Shown one piece after another: positions 35,056-43,371 of a DNA stretch of 64,000 nucleotides. A program made the translations under genes and the position numbers. The notes below the pieces were generated by a model that was not told where the DNA came from, searched no databases, and saw only the letters and a program-made list of their open reading frames with translations. This DNA is from CAZKBP01 sp964551015. GTDB lineage: Bacteria; Bacteroidota; Bacteroidia; Cytophagales; Microscillaceae. Each line of letters starts with the position of its first letter. Position 1 is the first letter of the stretch. The stretch covers positions 1 through 64,000 of the forward strand of contig CAZKBP010000002.1 in the NCBI GenBank assembly GCA_964551015.1, written 5' to 3'.

Positions 35056-35367
35056 TTAGATATTACCGTACAGGTCAATAAACTCACCTTCGGCTACGGT
35101 AATAATTGCCTTTTTGTAAGAAGGAGTTCTTCCAGACAAAATTCTAGACTTGGTATATCTAGTTTTATTCTTGCCTTTTACATTCATAGTATTAACAGCA
35201 TCAACTTGTACGCCGTACATTTCTTCAATGGCTTTGGCAATTTGAATTTTGTTGGCGCGAGCGTCTACAATAAAAGCATAGCGCTCTTTATCTCCTTTTA
35301 CTCTGTCGTCCAGAATGGATATTTTCTCTGTGATCAGGGGTTTCTTGATAATATCGGTCTTATCCAT
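35056..35367 (-). CDS. rplW: 50S ribosomal protein L23
   Basis: 103 residues. Tunnel-exit protein and docking site for SRP and trigger factor. IIKKPLITEKISILDD (about 6-21), YAFIVDARANKIQIAKAIEE (about 30-49) and VNTMNVKGKNKTRYTKSR. Confidence 0.96.
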   Translation of the reverse strand: MDKTDIIKKPLITEKISILDDRVKGDKERYAFIVDARANKIQIAKAIEEMYGVQVDAVNTMNVKGKNKTRYTKSRILSGRTPSYKKAIITVAEGEFIDLYGNI

Positions 35368-35373
35368 TGGATT

Positions 35374-36000
35374 TTAATTTAAGAATTCTTCAATTTTAGC
35401 AATAGCACCTTCGAAAAGTACTACTTTATCGGCGTGTAAGATCTCGTAGGTATTTAGTTGATCTACTGTCAAGACCTTGGTTTTGCTCAGATTTCGGCTG
35501 GATAGATAAATATTCTTGTTGTACTCAGGGAGGACAACCAAGGTTTTATTGTCGGCCAGAGCAAGTCCTTTGAGAATAGCTAGATAATCTTGAGTCTTGG
35601 GCTTTTCCATGTCAAAATTCTCCAAGACCGTAATTCCTTCGTCTTTCGCCTTGTGGCTCAAAGCAGACTTGCGAGCCAATTGCTTCATTTTCTTGTTGAG
35701 TTTAAAGGCATAATCACGAGGACGAGGGCCAAAAATTCTACCACCGCCTCTAAAGATAGGTGATTTGATGCTACCAGCCCGTGCGGTACCTGTCCCTTTT
35801 TGCTTTTTTAGCTTCCTGGTAGAGCCTACAATTTCTGCTCTTTCCTTAGACTTGTGGGTGCCTTGGCGTTGATTAGCCAAGTATTGCTTCACGTCCAGAT
35901 AAATCAAGTGATCGTTAGGATCAATTTGATAAATGTTTTCAGCAAGTGCTACGGTACGGCCAGTTTCTTCTCCCGATTTGTTGAATACTTTCAGTTCCAT
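35374..36000 (-). CDS. rplD: 50S ribosomal protein L4
   Basis: 208 residues. Its extended loop lines the exit tunnel (QRQGTHKSKERAEIVGSTRK, about 46-65, and GTGTARAGSIKSPIFRGGG). In E. coli L4 represses its own S10 operon by attenuation; a terminator-like hairpin precedes rplC here. Six bases separate it from rplC. Confidence 0.97.
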   Translation of the reverse strand: MELKVFNKSGEETGRTVALAENIYQIDPNDHLIYLDVKQYLANQRQGTHKSKERAEIVGSTRKLKKQKGTGTARAGSIKSPIFRGGGRIFGPRPRDYAFKLNKKMKQLARKSALSHKAKDEGITVLENFDMEKPKTQDYLAILKGLALADNKTLVVLPEYNKNIYLSSRNLSKTKVLTVDQLNTYEILHADKVVLFEGAIAKIEEFLN

Positions 36001-36006
36001 CCTAAA

Positions 36007-36642
36007 TTACTTTTCTACTATAACATAAGAATTTTTGGCTCCAGGCACAGAACCACTCACTACCACGATATTTTCTTCTGGGATGACCTTTAGAACGCGT
36101 AAATTCTGTACTTTGACTTGGTCATTTCCTGTACGACCTGCCATTCGCATGCCTTTGAATACACGAGAAGGAAAGGAAGAAGCACCAATAGATCCTGGGG
36201 CGCGCTGGCGGTTGTGCTGCCCGTGGGTAGCATCGCCTACTCCTCCAAAACCGTGTCTCTTTACTACCCCTTGGAAACCTTTTCCCTTACTGGTTCCGAT
36301 TACATCTACGAAGTCTCCTTCTTGAAAAACGTCTTCCAGTTTGATGACATCGCCCAGTTGGTAGTCATCTATTTTGAAATCACCGAACTCTACTAGTTTT
36401 GCTTTTGGCTCAGTTTGTGCTTTCTTGAAATGGCCAATCATACCTTGACTAGTGCGTTTCTCTTTTTTATCGCCATAGCCAAGCTGGAGGGCTTGGTAAC
36501 CGTCATTTTCTGTAGTTTTGACTTGTGTTACCACACAAGGCCCCACTTGCAGTAGCGTACAAGCGACTTGCTTTGTAAAGCCATCATCTCTGGTTTCAAA
36601 GATGTTGGTCATCCCGATTTTCTTACCAATTAACCCAAGCAT
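36007..36642 (-). CDS. rplC: 50S ribosomal protein L3
   Basis: 211 residues. MLGLIGKKIGMTNIFE at the start; SKGKGFQGVVKRHGFGGVGD (about 119-138) and GQHNRQRAPGSIGASSFPSR (about 141-160). It is the first gene of the superoperon in this window; rpsJ, which precedes rplC in most bacteria, is not upstream. Confidence 0.97.
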   Translation of the reverse strand: MLGLIGKKIGMTNIFETRDDGFTKQVACTLLQVGPCVVTQVKTTENDGYQALQLGYGDKKEKRTSQGMIGHFKKAQTEPKAKLVEFGDFKIDDYQLGDVIKLEDVFQEGDFVDVIGTSKGKGFQGVVKRHGFGGVGDATHGQHNRQRAPGSIGASSFPSRVFKGMRMAGRTGNDQVKVQNLRVLKVIPEENIVVVSGSVPGAKNSYVIVEK

Positions 36643-36663
36643 TTTAATCTATATTTAAAATAA

Positions 36664-36688
36664 AACTACTTATGCGAGATAAGTAGTT
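36664..36688 (-). promoter_or_regulatory. terminator-like hairpin in the rplC leader (possible attenuator)
   Basis: Perfect 9-bp stem AACTACTTA/TAAGTAGTT with a 7-base loop, followed on the minus strand by TTTATTTT, then the rplC ATG 13 bases later. It lies between the promoter and the first gene, so it could act as an attenuator or binding site for a ribosomal protein. AT-rich stem, so strength is uncertain. Confidence 0.5.
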
Positions 36689-36724
36689 GGTGTGTTGTTG
36701 CCCTATTTTTATTGAAACGGAGTG

Positions 36725-36756
36725 CAAATTTAGGAATAAAAAGTAATAATGCAAAA
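36725..36756 (-). promoter_or_regulatory. promoter of the ribosomal superoperon
   Basis: Minus strand TTTTG at 36756-36752, 19 bases, then TAAATTTG at 36732-36725: an exact match to the Bacteroidota housekeeping promoter form (TTTG-N19-TAnnTTTG). Transcription should begin near 36718, giving a leader of about 75 bases. Confidence 0.8.
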
Positions 36757-36820
36757 AGTGTTTCCTAAATTGTTAAAGAATTTGTGGGAAAATGAAATCA
36801 GGGTTTTAATTTAAACCTAT

Positions 36821-36859
36821 GCGCCACTCGGGCTAATTATGGATGAACCTGAGTGGCGC
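36821..36859 (-). terminator. hairpin after the TonB/plug/T9SS gene
   Basis: Perfect 9-bp stem GCGCCACTC/GAGTGGCGC with a 21-base loop, starting 30 bases past the stop codon of the gene at 36889. No clean T-run follows, so it may be a terminator or a palindromic repeat. Confidence 0.5.
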
Positions 36860-36888
36860 GTGGGTTGACAAGATAATGCCGATGGCTA

Positions 36889-37860
36889 TTATCTGTCAAT
36901 CAGTACTCTATGGAAGGTGCTTTTTCCGTCTTGAATCACCTCGATAAGATAGAGATTGGGCTCCACATCTAAAGTGTTCCAGTCGAACTCGTGGCTACCT
37001 TCCCCCAAAACGCGGTCTATCAAAGGGGTGACGGATTGGTCGGCCAGATTAATCACATTGATTTGTACGGATTGTGATTGATCTAAATCTAATCTGACTT
37101 TGGCTACTTCTTGTGTAGGATTGGGGTAAATGACTACTTCAGAAGTAGTGATAGACTCTTCTTCGGGCACAGTTGGCTCCTCGATAGGCATTTCTACTGC
37201 CTCTTCTCTTAAGATTTCACTTTCTTTTAATTTGATAATCACCACGCCATTTGCTCCTCGAGTACCGTAAATCGCGGTAGCCTTAGCCCCTTTGAGGACT
37301 TCAATAGAAGCAATGTCTTGAGGATTGACTTGTATAAGCACGGTTTGATCTCTTTTTTCCATGATTTTCCCATCGATGACAAAGAGCGGGTTTTTGTCCT
37401 CTTTGTCTGGTGGCTGATGATCCTGTGCCGTTTGTGTCATCCCAAACATGACCGGAATCGCCATCTTGACATTGACGGCTCGCCCTCTTTGCTTGCCGGG
37501 TGTCCAGGTGTGGGGATATTCTTTTAGAACACGAAGTGCCTCTGCATCGAGGAGAGGATGGACTCCTTTTATTAGTGTTGGATTTTCAATTTGGCCTTCT
37601 TGGTTGATAATGAAACTTATAATCACCCGGCCGGCTGCGTCTACTTGCCTGGCTTCGGCAGGATATTTCAAATTTTGACCGATATACTTGTAAAACTCCT
37701 GCAAACCGCCTTTGGGTTCGGGCATGGTTTCTACCACCATAAACACTTCTTCTTCATCCACTTGCTTGGTTGTTTCCTGACTTTGAGCAAGTAATGGATG
37801 CATGAAGAGCAGGAAAATCGCCATGAAATTCGAGATAAGCAGTATTTGATTCTTAGACAT
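36889..37860 (-). CDS. TonB C-terminal / receptor-plug / T9SS sorting domain fusion protein
   Basis: 323 residues from the ATG at 37860, which gives a proper signal peptide (cleavage near LLAQSQ) and suits the promoter at 37894; a longer frame begins at 37965. Domains: TonB C-terminal domain (about 40-145: GGLQEFYKYIGQNLKYPAEA and HTWTPGKQRGRAV), then a SusC-plug-like motif IEVLKGAKATAIYGTRGANG (about 189-208) followed by VVIIKL, and a C-terminal type IX secretion sorting domain (VVIYPNPTQEVAKVRL, about 245-260, to the end). The mix suggests a protein exported by T9SS and attached at the cell surface, with TonB-like and plug-like parts used as binding modules. Role unknown. Confidence 0.75.
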   Translation of the reverse strand: MSKNQILLISNFMAIFLLFMHPLLAQSQETTKQVDEEEVFMVVETMPEPKGGLQEFYKYIGQNLKYPAEARQVDAAGRVIISFIINQEGQIENPTLIKGVHPLLDAEALRVLKEYPHTWTPGKQRGRAVNVKMAIPVMFGMTQTAQDHQPPDKEDKNPLFVIDGKIMEKRDQTVLIQVNPQDIASIEVLKGAKATAIYGTRGANGVVIIKLKESEILREEAVEMPIEEPTVPEEESITTSEVVIYPNPTQEVAKVRLDLDQSQSVQINVINLADQSVTPLIDRVLGEGSHEFDWNTLDVEPNLYLIEVIQDGKSTFHRVLIDR

Positions 37861-37893
37861 AAGTATTGAAATTAGTTTTGATTGGAATTTATC

Positions 37894-37923
37894 CAAATAT
37901 AAAACTATTTTTTTAGTTACAAA
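37894..37923 (-). promoter_or_regulatory. promoter of the TonB/plug/T9SS gene
   Basis: Minus strand TTTTG ending at 37920, 18 bases, then TATATTTG at 37901-37894. It lies 34 bases before the ATG at 37860, which supports that start over the longer frame. Confidence 0.7.
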
Positions 37924-38069
37924 ACTAAAATTTAAGTAATTTGCTCTTATTGTAAAAATTTGCAAATGTCTCGAGGAGATAGTGGCTCTAAGATTTAACT
38001 GCGGTGTTTGGCAGATACTTAGAGGACAAGAACGGCGTATGAACTTGAAGGCAAGAATTTTAATAGGAA

Positions 38070-38105
38070 CAGCGTGATCCCCTATAAAAAATGGAAATCA
38101 CGCTG
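38070..38105 (-). terminator. hairpin after the small membrane protein
   Basis: CAGCGTGAT/ATCACGCTG, perfect 9-bp stem with an 18-base loop, starting 19 bases beyond the stop of the gene at 38124. The following minus strand is only moderately T-rich (TTCCTATTAAAA). Confidence 0.5.
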
Positions 38106-38123
38106 CCTACAAAATAATTTAGC

Positions 38124-38360
38124 TTATTGCTCCCCTATTTTAGTAACTTTTTTCACATCATCGTGCCACCGGTCCACTAGCAAATCCTCGATTGTGCCAC
38201 CGGGGGGAAGGTCAATTAGTGGAAAGTCATTATCGCCAGGTAGGCCGCCATCATCGTCATTATTAGGAGGATAATTACTACTATTGATAGATCGGATCAT
38301 AATCCAAGTGATTACCGAGAAGCTGATGGTACAGATAAAAAAATAAACGATCATCATCAT
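38124..38360 (-). CDS. small single-pass membrane protein
   Basis: 78 residues. One membrane helix (about 4-24: IVYFFICTISFSVITWIMI), then a short Asp/Asn/Gly-rich stretch NNDDDGGLPGDNDFP and the pattern LPPGGTIEDLLVDR, seen in small Bacteroidota proteins of unknown function. Three consecutive ATG codons make the exact start ambiguous. A hairpin follows, which supports a real gene. Confidence 0.55.
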   Translation of the reverse strand: MMMIVYFFICTISFSVITWIMIRSINSSNYPPNNDDDGGLPGDNDFPLIDLPPGGTIEDLLVDRWHDDVKKVTKIGEQ

Positions 38361-38938
38361 ATGTTTAATTCGTATTAAGGTTTAGGGCGTGGGACAACCC
38401 ATGTACTATTCTATTATCAAAGAAAGCTTGGGATTTGTTTGGTAAAAACAAAAATTTCACAGTAATAGCCGTGCCCAAATTTTTATGGTTGAATTTTTGA
38501 CTAGAGGTTTCTGAAATTCTTACGAAAGCTGAAATACTTGGTTTTGAATAGAATTGCTATTTTTGTTCCAAAATGCTTCATTCTTCTTTTTGTCTTTACA
38601 AAGAACAAAATAGCATTAGAAAAATACCCAGACGCAAGCAGCGGAGCCTACTTGGGGGCCATATTTTCTGAGCTAAGAAGTGGAAGTTAGTGATCCTGGT
38701 AAAGAGCTGTGGTTTACTCTTTTTAGAAAAATTTGAGAATACCTTTACAAGCTCTTTTAATTGTATTTACTTTGGAGCTAAGGCTATCAAGTGATTGCCC
38801 TTTGTGCTTTATTGTACTTTGCGGTTTGTCAAAGGGAAGCACGGCCAGAGATTAATTATTTGTTAAATGATTCTACACAATTTTTTTTTTACTAATTTAG
38901 AATCATCATTGTGTGACATTTAAGATAAAAACACATTT
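38361..38938. other. intergenic region upstream of pfkA
   Basis: 578 bases without a recognisable gene. It contains gggcgtgggacaaccca at 38385-38401 (a decayed palindrome) and the inverted repeat at 38867-38906. No tRNA or sRNA was identified by eye. Confidence 0.45.
38867..38906. promoter_or_regulatory. 8-bp inverted repeat before pfkA
   Basis: ATGATTCT (38867-38874) and AGAATCAT (38899-38906), perfect arms around a T-rich 24-base spacer, 33 bases before the pfkA ATG. Could be an operator or a leader hairpin. Confidence 0.4.
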
Positions 38939-39910
38939 ATGAGACGAATTGCAGTATTTACTTCGGGTGGAGACGCTCCAGGGATGAACGCTTGTATTCG
39001 GGCAGCGGTACGGTGTGCCATCTATCATAATGTGGAAATATACGGCATCAAGCGAGGATTTGATGGGATGATCAAGGGCAATATATATCCCATGACTTCT
39101 CACTCAGTTAGTAATATCGTCCAGAGAGGAGGCACCATTCTAAAATCTGCACGCAGTAAGGATTTCATGACCAGTGAGGGTCGCAAGCAAGCTTATCAGC
39201 AACTCAAAAACTTTGATATAGAAGGCTTGGTAGCCATCGGGGGTAATGGTACTTTTACAGGAGCCAAGATTTTTCACGAGGAGTTTGGCATCCCCACCGT
39301 GGGCTGTCCGGGAACGATTGACAATGACCTCTATGGCACTGATTACACCATCGGTTACGACACGGCGGTGAACACAGCTCTGGATGCGATTGATAAGATC
39401 CGGGATACGGCCGATTCACATAATAGAATTTTTTTTATAGAGGTTATGGGGCGAGATTCGGGCTACATCGCCATCCAATCTGGGATTGGTGGTGGTGCCG
39501 AAATTGTTATGGTTCCTGAGACATCTACGACCATAGAGGATGTGATTCAAACTTTGAAAGAAGGTAGGCTCAAGCATAAAACCTCCGCAATCATCATTGT
39601 AGCAGAGGGGGATGAAGAAGGAAATGCCTCTCAGGTAGCCGCCAAGGTGCAGGAAAAAACAGACGGCTTGGATATCAAAGTAACGATTCTAGGGCATATT
39701 CAAAGAGGGGGAGCACCTACGGCCAAGGATCGTATTTTGGCTAGTCGTACGGGAGTAGCCGCCGTAGAAGGCTTACTGAATGACCGCAAAAGTGTGATGG
39801 CAGGCGTGGTGAATGATAAAGTAACCTATACCTCTTTCGAGGACACCATTTCTAAGCAAAAGCCTATCAATGAAGAATTGATTCGAATGGTAGATATTTT
39901 GAGTATTTAG
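38939..39910 (+). CDS. pfkA: 6-phosphofructokinase
   Basis: 323 residues. It phosphorylates fructose 6-phosphate in glycolysis. GGDAPG (10-15) starts the nucleotide site; GTIDND (125-130, catalytic Asp128), MGRDSGYIA (about 169-177) and GHIQRGGAPTAKDR (about 251-264) are family motifs. Gly at the residue before TIDND (PGTIDND rather than PKTIDND) argues for ATP, not pyrophosphate, as donor. The nucleotide motif is GGNGT (101-105) where E. coli has GGDGS, so the Mg-ATP Asp is replaced by Asn. Terminator at 40026. Confidence 0.93.
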   Translation: MRRIAVFTSGGDAPGMNACIRAAVRCAIYHNVEIYGIKRGFDGMIKGNIYPMTSHSVSNIVQRGGTILKSARSKDFMTSEGRKQAYQQLKNFDIEGLVAIGGNGTFTGAKIFHEEFGIPTVGCPGTIDNDLYGTDYTIGYDTAVNTALDAIDKIRDTADSHNRIFFIEVMGRDSGYIAIQSGIGGGAEIVMVPETSTTIEDVIQTLKEGRLKHKTSAIIIVAEGDEEGNASQVAAKVQEKTDGLDIKVTILGHIQRGGAPTAKDRILASRTGVAAVEGLLNDRKSVMAGVVNDKVTYTSFEDTISKQKPINEELIRMVDILSI

Positions 39911-40025
39911 TACAGGCAATTGGCTCTCGACGTTATACAATGTGTAGGTGCGTCATTTGGAGGAGTCTATTGCTGATTTTAGATCAGTAAGATGAATATT
40001 GCCATTCAAAATAGATCAAAAAAAG

Positions 40026-40050
40026 TAAAGCCTCCTAAAAGGGAGGCTTT
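40026..40050. terminator. bidirectional terminator between pfkA and the GIDE gene
   Basis: AAAGCCTCC / GGGAGGCTTT stem with a short AAAA-type loop; A-run before and T-run after on either strand. Confidence 0.85.
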
Positions 40051-40071
40051 GTTATTTGGCAGTGAAGTTAT

Positions 40072-40848
40072 CTATCTCAGGAAATAGGTCAAAATCAGAC
40101 CCAACCCTATCAGGGCGGAAGCGATTGCACCGATTTGGAGCCACTTGGCAGAGCTTTCAACAGATTGGATGATCTCTGCTTCCGAGCGCGTAGAAACACG
40201 AAACGCCTTCTTTGTATCAGTGGGTTTTACCACGGCTAGTTCTCCTTTCTTATCAGAAACTTCTCCCAAGACATACAATTTTGCTCCAAGAGGAATCATT
40301 TTTTCCTCATAGCGGTAGCCTAGTGTACGAGAACCTGGTGCTTCATACGTGCGATTCAAACTAGCAGGTGGTTCCTGATCACGACGGTCAAAGCTCTGTA
40401 CGAGGTCTAACTTAGCACCCTTGATATCAATGAGAATTTTGGCTCCGGTATTATCATCCAAATATAAAGGAACTTGTTGGGTATCTTTAGAAATCACTTC
40501 TGACTTACGGCGCATGACGGTACGCATGTTACCGTCTTTGTTCTTTTCTTCTTCTTCTACTTCATACTCACGTACGACAGAAGCTTCATAATACACAGCA
40601 GATTTGCCACTGTGTTCACCCGTAAGAGGACTATCGCTATGGGCAACTCCTGATAATTCCACGATATTTCCACTATAATTTCCTTGACCAAGTTCATCCC
40701 TGATTTGTTGATAAGTATCAACCACGTCAGACACCTTGGAGGTTTCGTAATATTTCATATCCATAACCTTCGATTGGTTGCGGTTACGGCTATAATACAT
40801 ACCTCCTCCGAGGGCAATCAATATAATTCCAAAGATCAATAAAGCCAT
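40072..40848 (-). CDS. GIDE-domain membrane protein (bacterial MUL1-like)
   Basis: 258 residues. Two membrane helices, at the N-terminus (about 2-19) and C-terminus (about 235-256), frame a GIDE domain: ELSGVAHSDSPLTGEHSGKS (about 64-83), YYEASVVREYEVEEEE and VPLYLDDNTGAKILIDIKGA (about 125-144). GIDE domains occur in the eukaryotic mitochondrial E3 ligase MUL1; bacterial forms like this lack the RING finger. Third gene of the pspA-ybjN-like-GIDE cluster (21 bases after the previous gene), so a role in membrane stress is likely by association. Confidence 0.75.
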   Translation of the reverse strand: MALLIFGIILIALGGGMYYSRNRNQSKVMDMKYYETSKVSDVVDTYQQIRDELGQGNYSGNIVELSGVAHSDSPLTGEHSGKSAVYYEASVVREYEVEEEEKNKDGNMRTVMRRKSEVISKDTQQVPLYLDDNTGAKILIDIKGAKLDLVQSFDRRDQEPPASLNRTYEAPGSRTLGYRYEEKMIPLGAKLYVLGEVSDKKGELAVVKPTDTKKAFRVSTRSEAEIIQSVESSAKWLQIGAIASALIGLGLILTYFLR

Positions 40849-40869
40849 TAAATTAAAGAGAATTTCTGG

Positions 40870-41316
40870 CTAGGAAACAACTTCGGTACCTTTGATTAAT
40901 TCGTCGTATTCGTCAGCGGTTTTGGCAACCATTTGGACGGCAGCTTGGAACTCGTTCATATCCAGATTGGCACCTGCTAGGGAGTAGCTAAAAATAGGCT
41001 GTCCCTCAAAGGTAACACCAAAGCCACCGAAGGGTATATTGGCATTGAGGCGTAGTAATTCGTCTTTCATTTCTTGGCTAATTTCTGCTTCTTCGTCGCC
41101 CAGATATGAGTAGACTTTAACCAGTACATCTTCGCTGTGCCAGGGGAGCACTTGTACGGTCACAGTGATAGTACCGAAGGTAAAAGTGTAAAAGTCATCA
41201 ATTTTGACTATTTCATATTCATGAAATAGTTCGTTCATATATTTTTCAACGTTCTGCTGAGTGGAGGTTAAGAGTGCTTCGTTAACTCCGTTTTTAAGTA
41301 TTTTGAATTTAGGCAT
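40870..41316 (-). CDS. YbjN-like protein
   Basis: 148 residues, alpha-beta fold of the YbjN/chaperone-like type: FYTFTFGTITVTVQVLPWHS (about 42-61), LVKVYSYLGDEEAEIS and LLRLNANIPFGGFGVTFEGQ (about 87-106), typical of YbjN-domain proteins. No signal peptide; cytoplasmic. 22 bases after pspA and 21 before the GIDE gene, so all three are co-transcribed. Specific role unknown. Confidence 0.7.
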   Translation of the reverse strand: MPKFKILKNGVNEALLTSTQQNVEKYMNELFHEYEIVKIDDFYTFTFGTITVTVQVLPWHSEDVLVKVYSYLGDEEAEISQEMKDELLRLNANIPFGGFGVTFEGQPIFSYSLAGANLDMNEFQAAVQMVAKTADEYDELIKGTEVVS

Positions 41317-41338
41317 TTGTTATTTGTATTTTTAAAGC

Positions 41339-42013
41339 TTAACCACCTTGATTTAACTTTGCTCTAAGACGAGCCAAATCGTCATCGATAGATGCATCTT
41401 TTTCTAATTGTTTAAAATCGTCGTTCACATCATCCATACTTCCTTCGGAAAGTTGGGTAAAGGCTTCTGCTTCGGACTCTTTTTTGAGGATTTTTTCTTC
41501 CCATTTGTCAAACTTAGCAAAGCTACTTCCCATATCCAAGTTACCCACTTGCTGTGCAATTTTCTTTTGGGCTTTGGCGGCTTGGCTACGGGCGATCAAG
41601 GTACTCTCTTTCATGCGTGCCTCGTTGAGCTTCTGCTTGAGTTGATCTACTTGATTTTTGAGCTTTTCAGTCGTTTGGCTTGCCTGCTCATACATGGCCT
41701 TGTATTGATTAGCTTGTTTTTCAGCATCTGACTTTTTGGCTAATGCTTTGCGAGCGAGCTCTTCATTGCCTGCGTTCAGGGCTTGCATGGCCTTTTGTTC
41801 CCAATTTTCGGCTGCTTGTAGATTTTGCTTGTAGTCTCTTTCCAGCTTTTTTTCCTGAGCCATGGCTGTGGCCAAACCTGAAGTAGCTTTGGCAATGGCT
41901 TCCTGCATTTCAATGACCATTTGCTTGATCATTTTCTCTGGATCTTCCATTTTATCTAAGGCATCATTGACGTTTGCCTTAAAAATATCACTTATTCTTC
42001 CAAAGATACCCAT
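41339..42013 (-). CDS. pspA: PspA/IM30-family membrane-remodelling protein
   Basis: 224 residues, nearly all coiled coil. Start MGIFGRISDIFKANVNDALD (1-20) is the amphipathic helix plus DALD motif of the family; then EDPEKMIKQMVIEMQEAIAK (about 22-41) and long coiled coils to about 180. ESCRT-III superfamily; forms oligomers on the inner membrane that protect it under stress. It heads the PspA-YbjN-GIDE cluster. No PspB, PspC or PspF nearby. Confidence 0.88.
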   Translation of the reverse strand: MGIFGRISDIFKANVNDALDKMEDPEKMIKQMVIEMQEAIAKATSGLATAMAQEKKLERDYKQNLQAAENWEQKAMQALNAGNEELARKALAKKSDAEKQANQYKAMYEQASQTTEKLKNQVDQLKQKLNEARMKESTLIARSQAAKAQKKIAQQVGNLDMGSSFAKFDKWEEKILKKESEAEAFTQLSEGSMDDVNDDFKQLEKDASIDDDLARLRAKLNQGG

Positions 42014-42124
42014 ATTTGTTTCTATTTAGGTTTGAAAATTAATTAAAATAGGACGAATTTTCTGTAATTATACAAAAATTTTTTTTTATTAAAAATCTAA
42101 GATATAAATAATTAGTTTAGGTAA

Positions 42125-42181
42125 AAAAGTGCAAATCAAGGGCAATAATTCCTATTTTATTGAGAATAATTCGCACTTTTT
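42125..42181. repeat. GTGC/GCAC inverted repeat between asd and pspA
   Basis: AAAAAGTGC (about 42124-42132) and GCACTTTTT (42173-42181) with a 40-base AT-rich loop. On either strand the arm ends in a T-run, so it could act weakly as a terminator of asd. Confidence 0.35.
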
Positions 42182-42233
42182 GTCGTTGTGCTAAGCTCGT
42201 TCACCACGGATGTCCATGGTTTTTTCATTGATT

Positions 42234-43229
42234 TCAGGTCGTGAGCCATCCCTGCTTGTACAAATACTGGGCGATTTGTACCGCGTTGGTAGCGGCTCCT
42301 TTGCGCAAATTATCGGATACGATCCACATATTCAAGGTTTTAGCTTGAGTTTCGTCTCGTCGGATGCGTCCCACGAATACTTCATCTCGGTGTTCGGCGT
42401 GGAGCGGCATCGGATACTTAAGATTCTTGACATCATCTTCTACCACTACTCCGGGCGTCTGCGCCAGCAGGCGTCTTACTTCTGAAATCTCAAATTCTTG
42501 CGCAAATTCAGCATTTACTGCTTCCGAATGCCCACCCATCACGGGAATACGAACGGCAGTAGCGGTTACGGCAATTTGCTCGCTTCCCATGATTTTCTTG
42601 GTTTCGTTGACCATTTTCATCTCCTCTTTAGTGTAGTCATTTTCTAAGAAAATATCAATATGAGGGAGCACATTCAGGTCGATTGGATATGGATAGACCA
42701 TTTCACCTGCTTCTCCGGCTCGCTCACGCATGAGTTGATCCACGGCGTCTTTACCTGTACCCGTTACGCTTTGATAAGTTGAAACGACTACTCTTTTCAA
42801 TCCATAAGCCCGGTGTAGCGGATCAAGCGCAAGAACCATTTGGATGGTAGAGCAGTTTGGGTTGGCAATGATTTTATCTCTGTCCGTCAAGGTATGGGCA
42901 TTGATCTCGGGGACAATGAGTTTGTGCTCTGGGTGCATACGCCAAGCCGAGGAGTTATCCACGACGGTAGTTCCCACGGAGGCAAAACGAGGGGCATATT
43001 CTAGCGAAATACTCCCACCTGCGGAGAAAAGAGCCAATTGAGGTTTGGCTTGGATGGCCTCTTCTATGTCAACGATTTTATAGGATTTCCCTTTGAATTG
43101 AATTTCTTTACCCACCGATTGCTTAGAAGCTACGGGTAGAAACTCAGTCACGGGGAAGTTTTGTTCTTCTAGTACTTTTAACATGACGCTACCCACTAAT
43201 CCGGTAGCCCCTACGAGTGCTAATTTCAT
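42234..43229 (-). CDS. asd: aspartate-semialdehyde dehydrogenase
   Basis: 331 residues. NADPH-dependent reduction of aspartyl phosphate on the way to lysine, diaminopimelate, threonine and methionine. GATGLVGSVML (about 7-17) binds NADP; catalytic Cys126 in NPNCSTIQM; VSTYQSVTGTGKDAV (about 149-163) and His234 in MGGHSEAV complete the active site. Single gene; a TATATTTG promoter element lies upstream at 43280-43273. Confidence 0.96.
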   Translation of the reverse strand: MKLALVGATGLVGSVMLKVLEEQNFPVTEFLPVASKQSVGKEIQFKGKSYKIVDIEEAIQAKPQLALFSAGGSISLEYAPRFASVGTTVVDNSSAWRMHPEHKLIVPEINAHTLTDRDKIIANPNCSTIQMVLALDPLHRAYGLKRVVVSTYQSVTGTGKDAVDQLMRERAGEAGEMVYPYPIDLNVLPHIDIFLENDYTKEEMKMVNETKKIMGSEQIAVTATAVRIPVMGGHSEAVNAEFAQEFEISEVRRLLAQTPGVVVEDDVKNLKYPMPLHAEHRDEVFVGRIRRDETQAKTLNMWIVSDNLRKGAATNAVQIAQYLYKQGWLTT

Positions 43230-43272
43230 GAGATAATCCTTATGATAAATTTTCCTTGAGATATTGTTTTAT

Positions 43273-43280
43273 CAAATATA
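43273..43280 (-). promoter_or_regulatory. -7 element of the asd promoter
   Basis: Minus strand TATATTTG, 44 bases before the asd start. A CAAAA (TTTTG on the minus strand) lies 14 bases further up, closer than the usual 19. Confidence 0.45.
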
Positions 43281-43371
43281 ACTATAACTTAACACAAAAA
43301 CCTACAGGAATTCGAGTTTGCCTCCTAATTTCGGAGAGGTTTTATGCTTTTGTACCAAATTATTCCGAACG

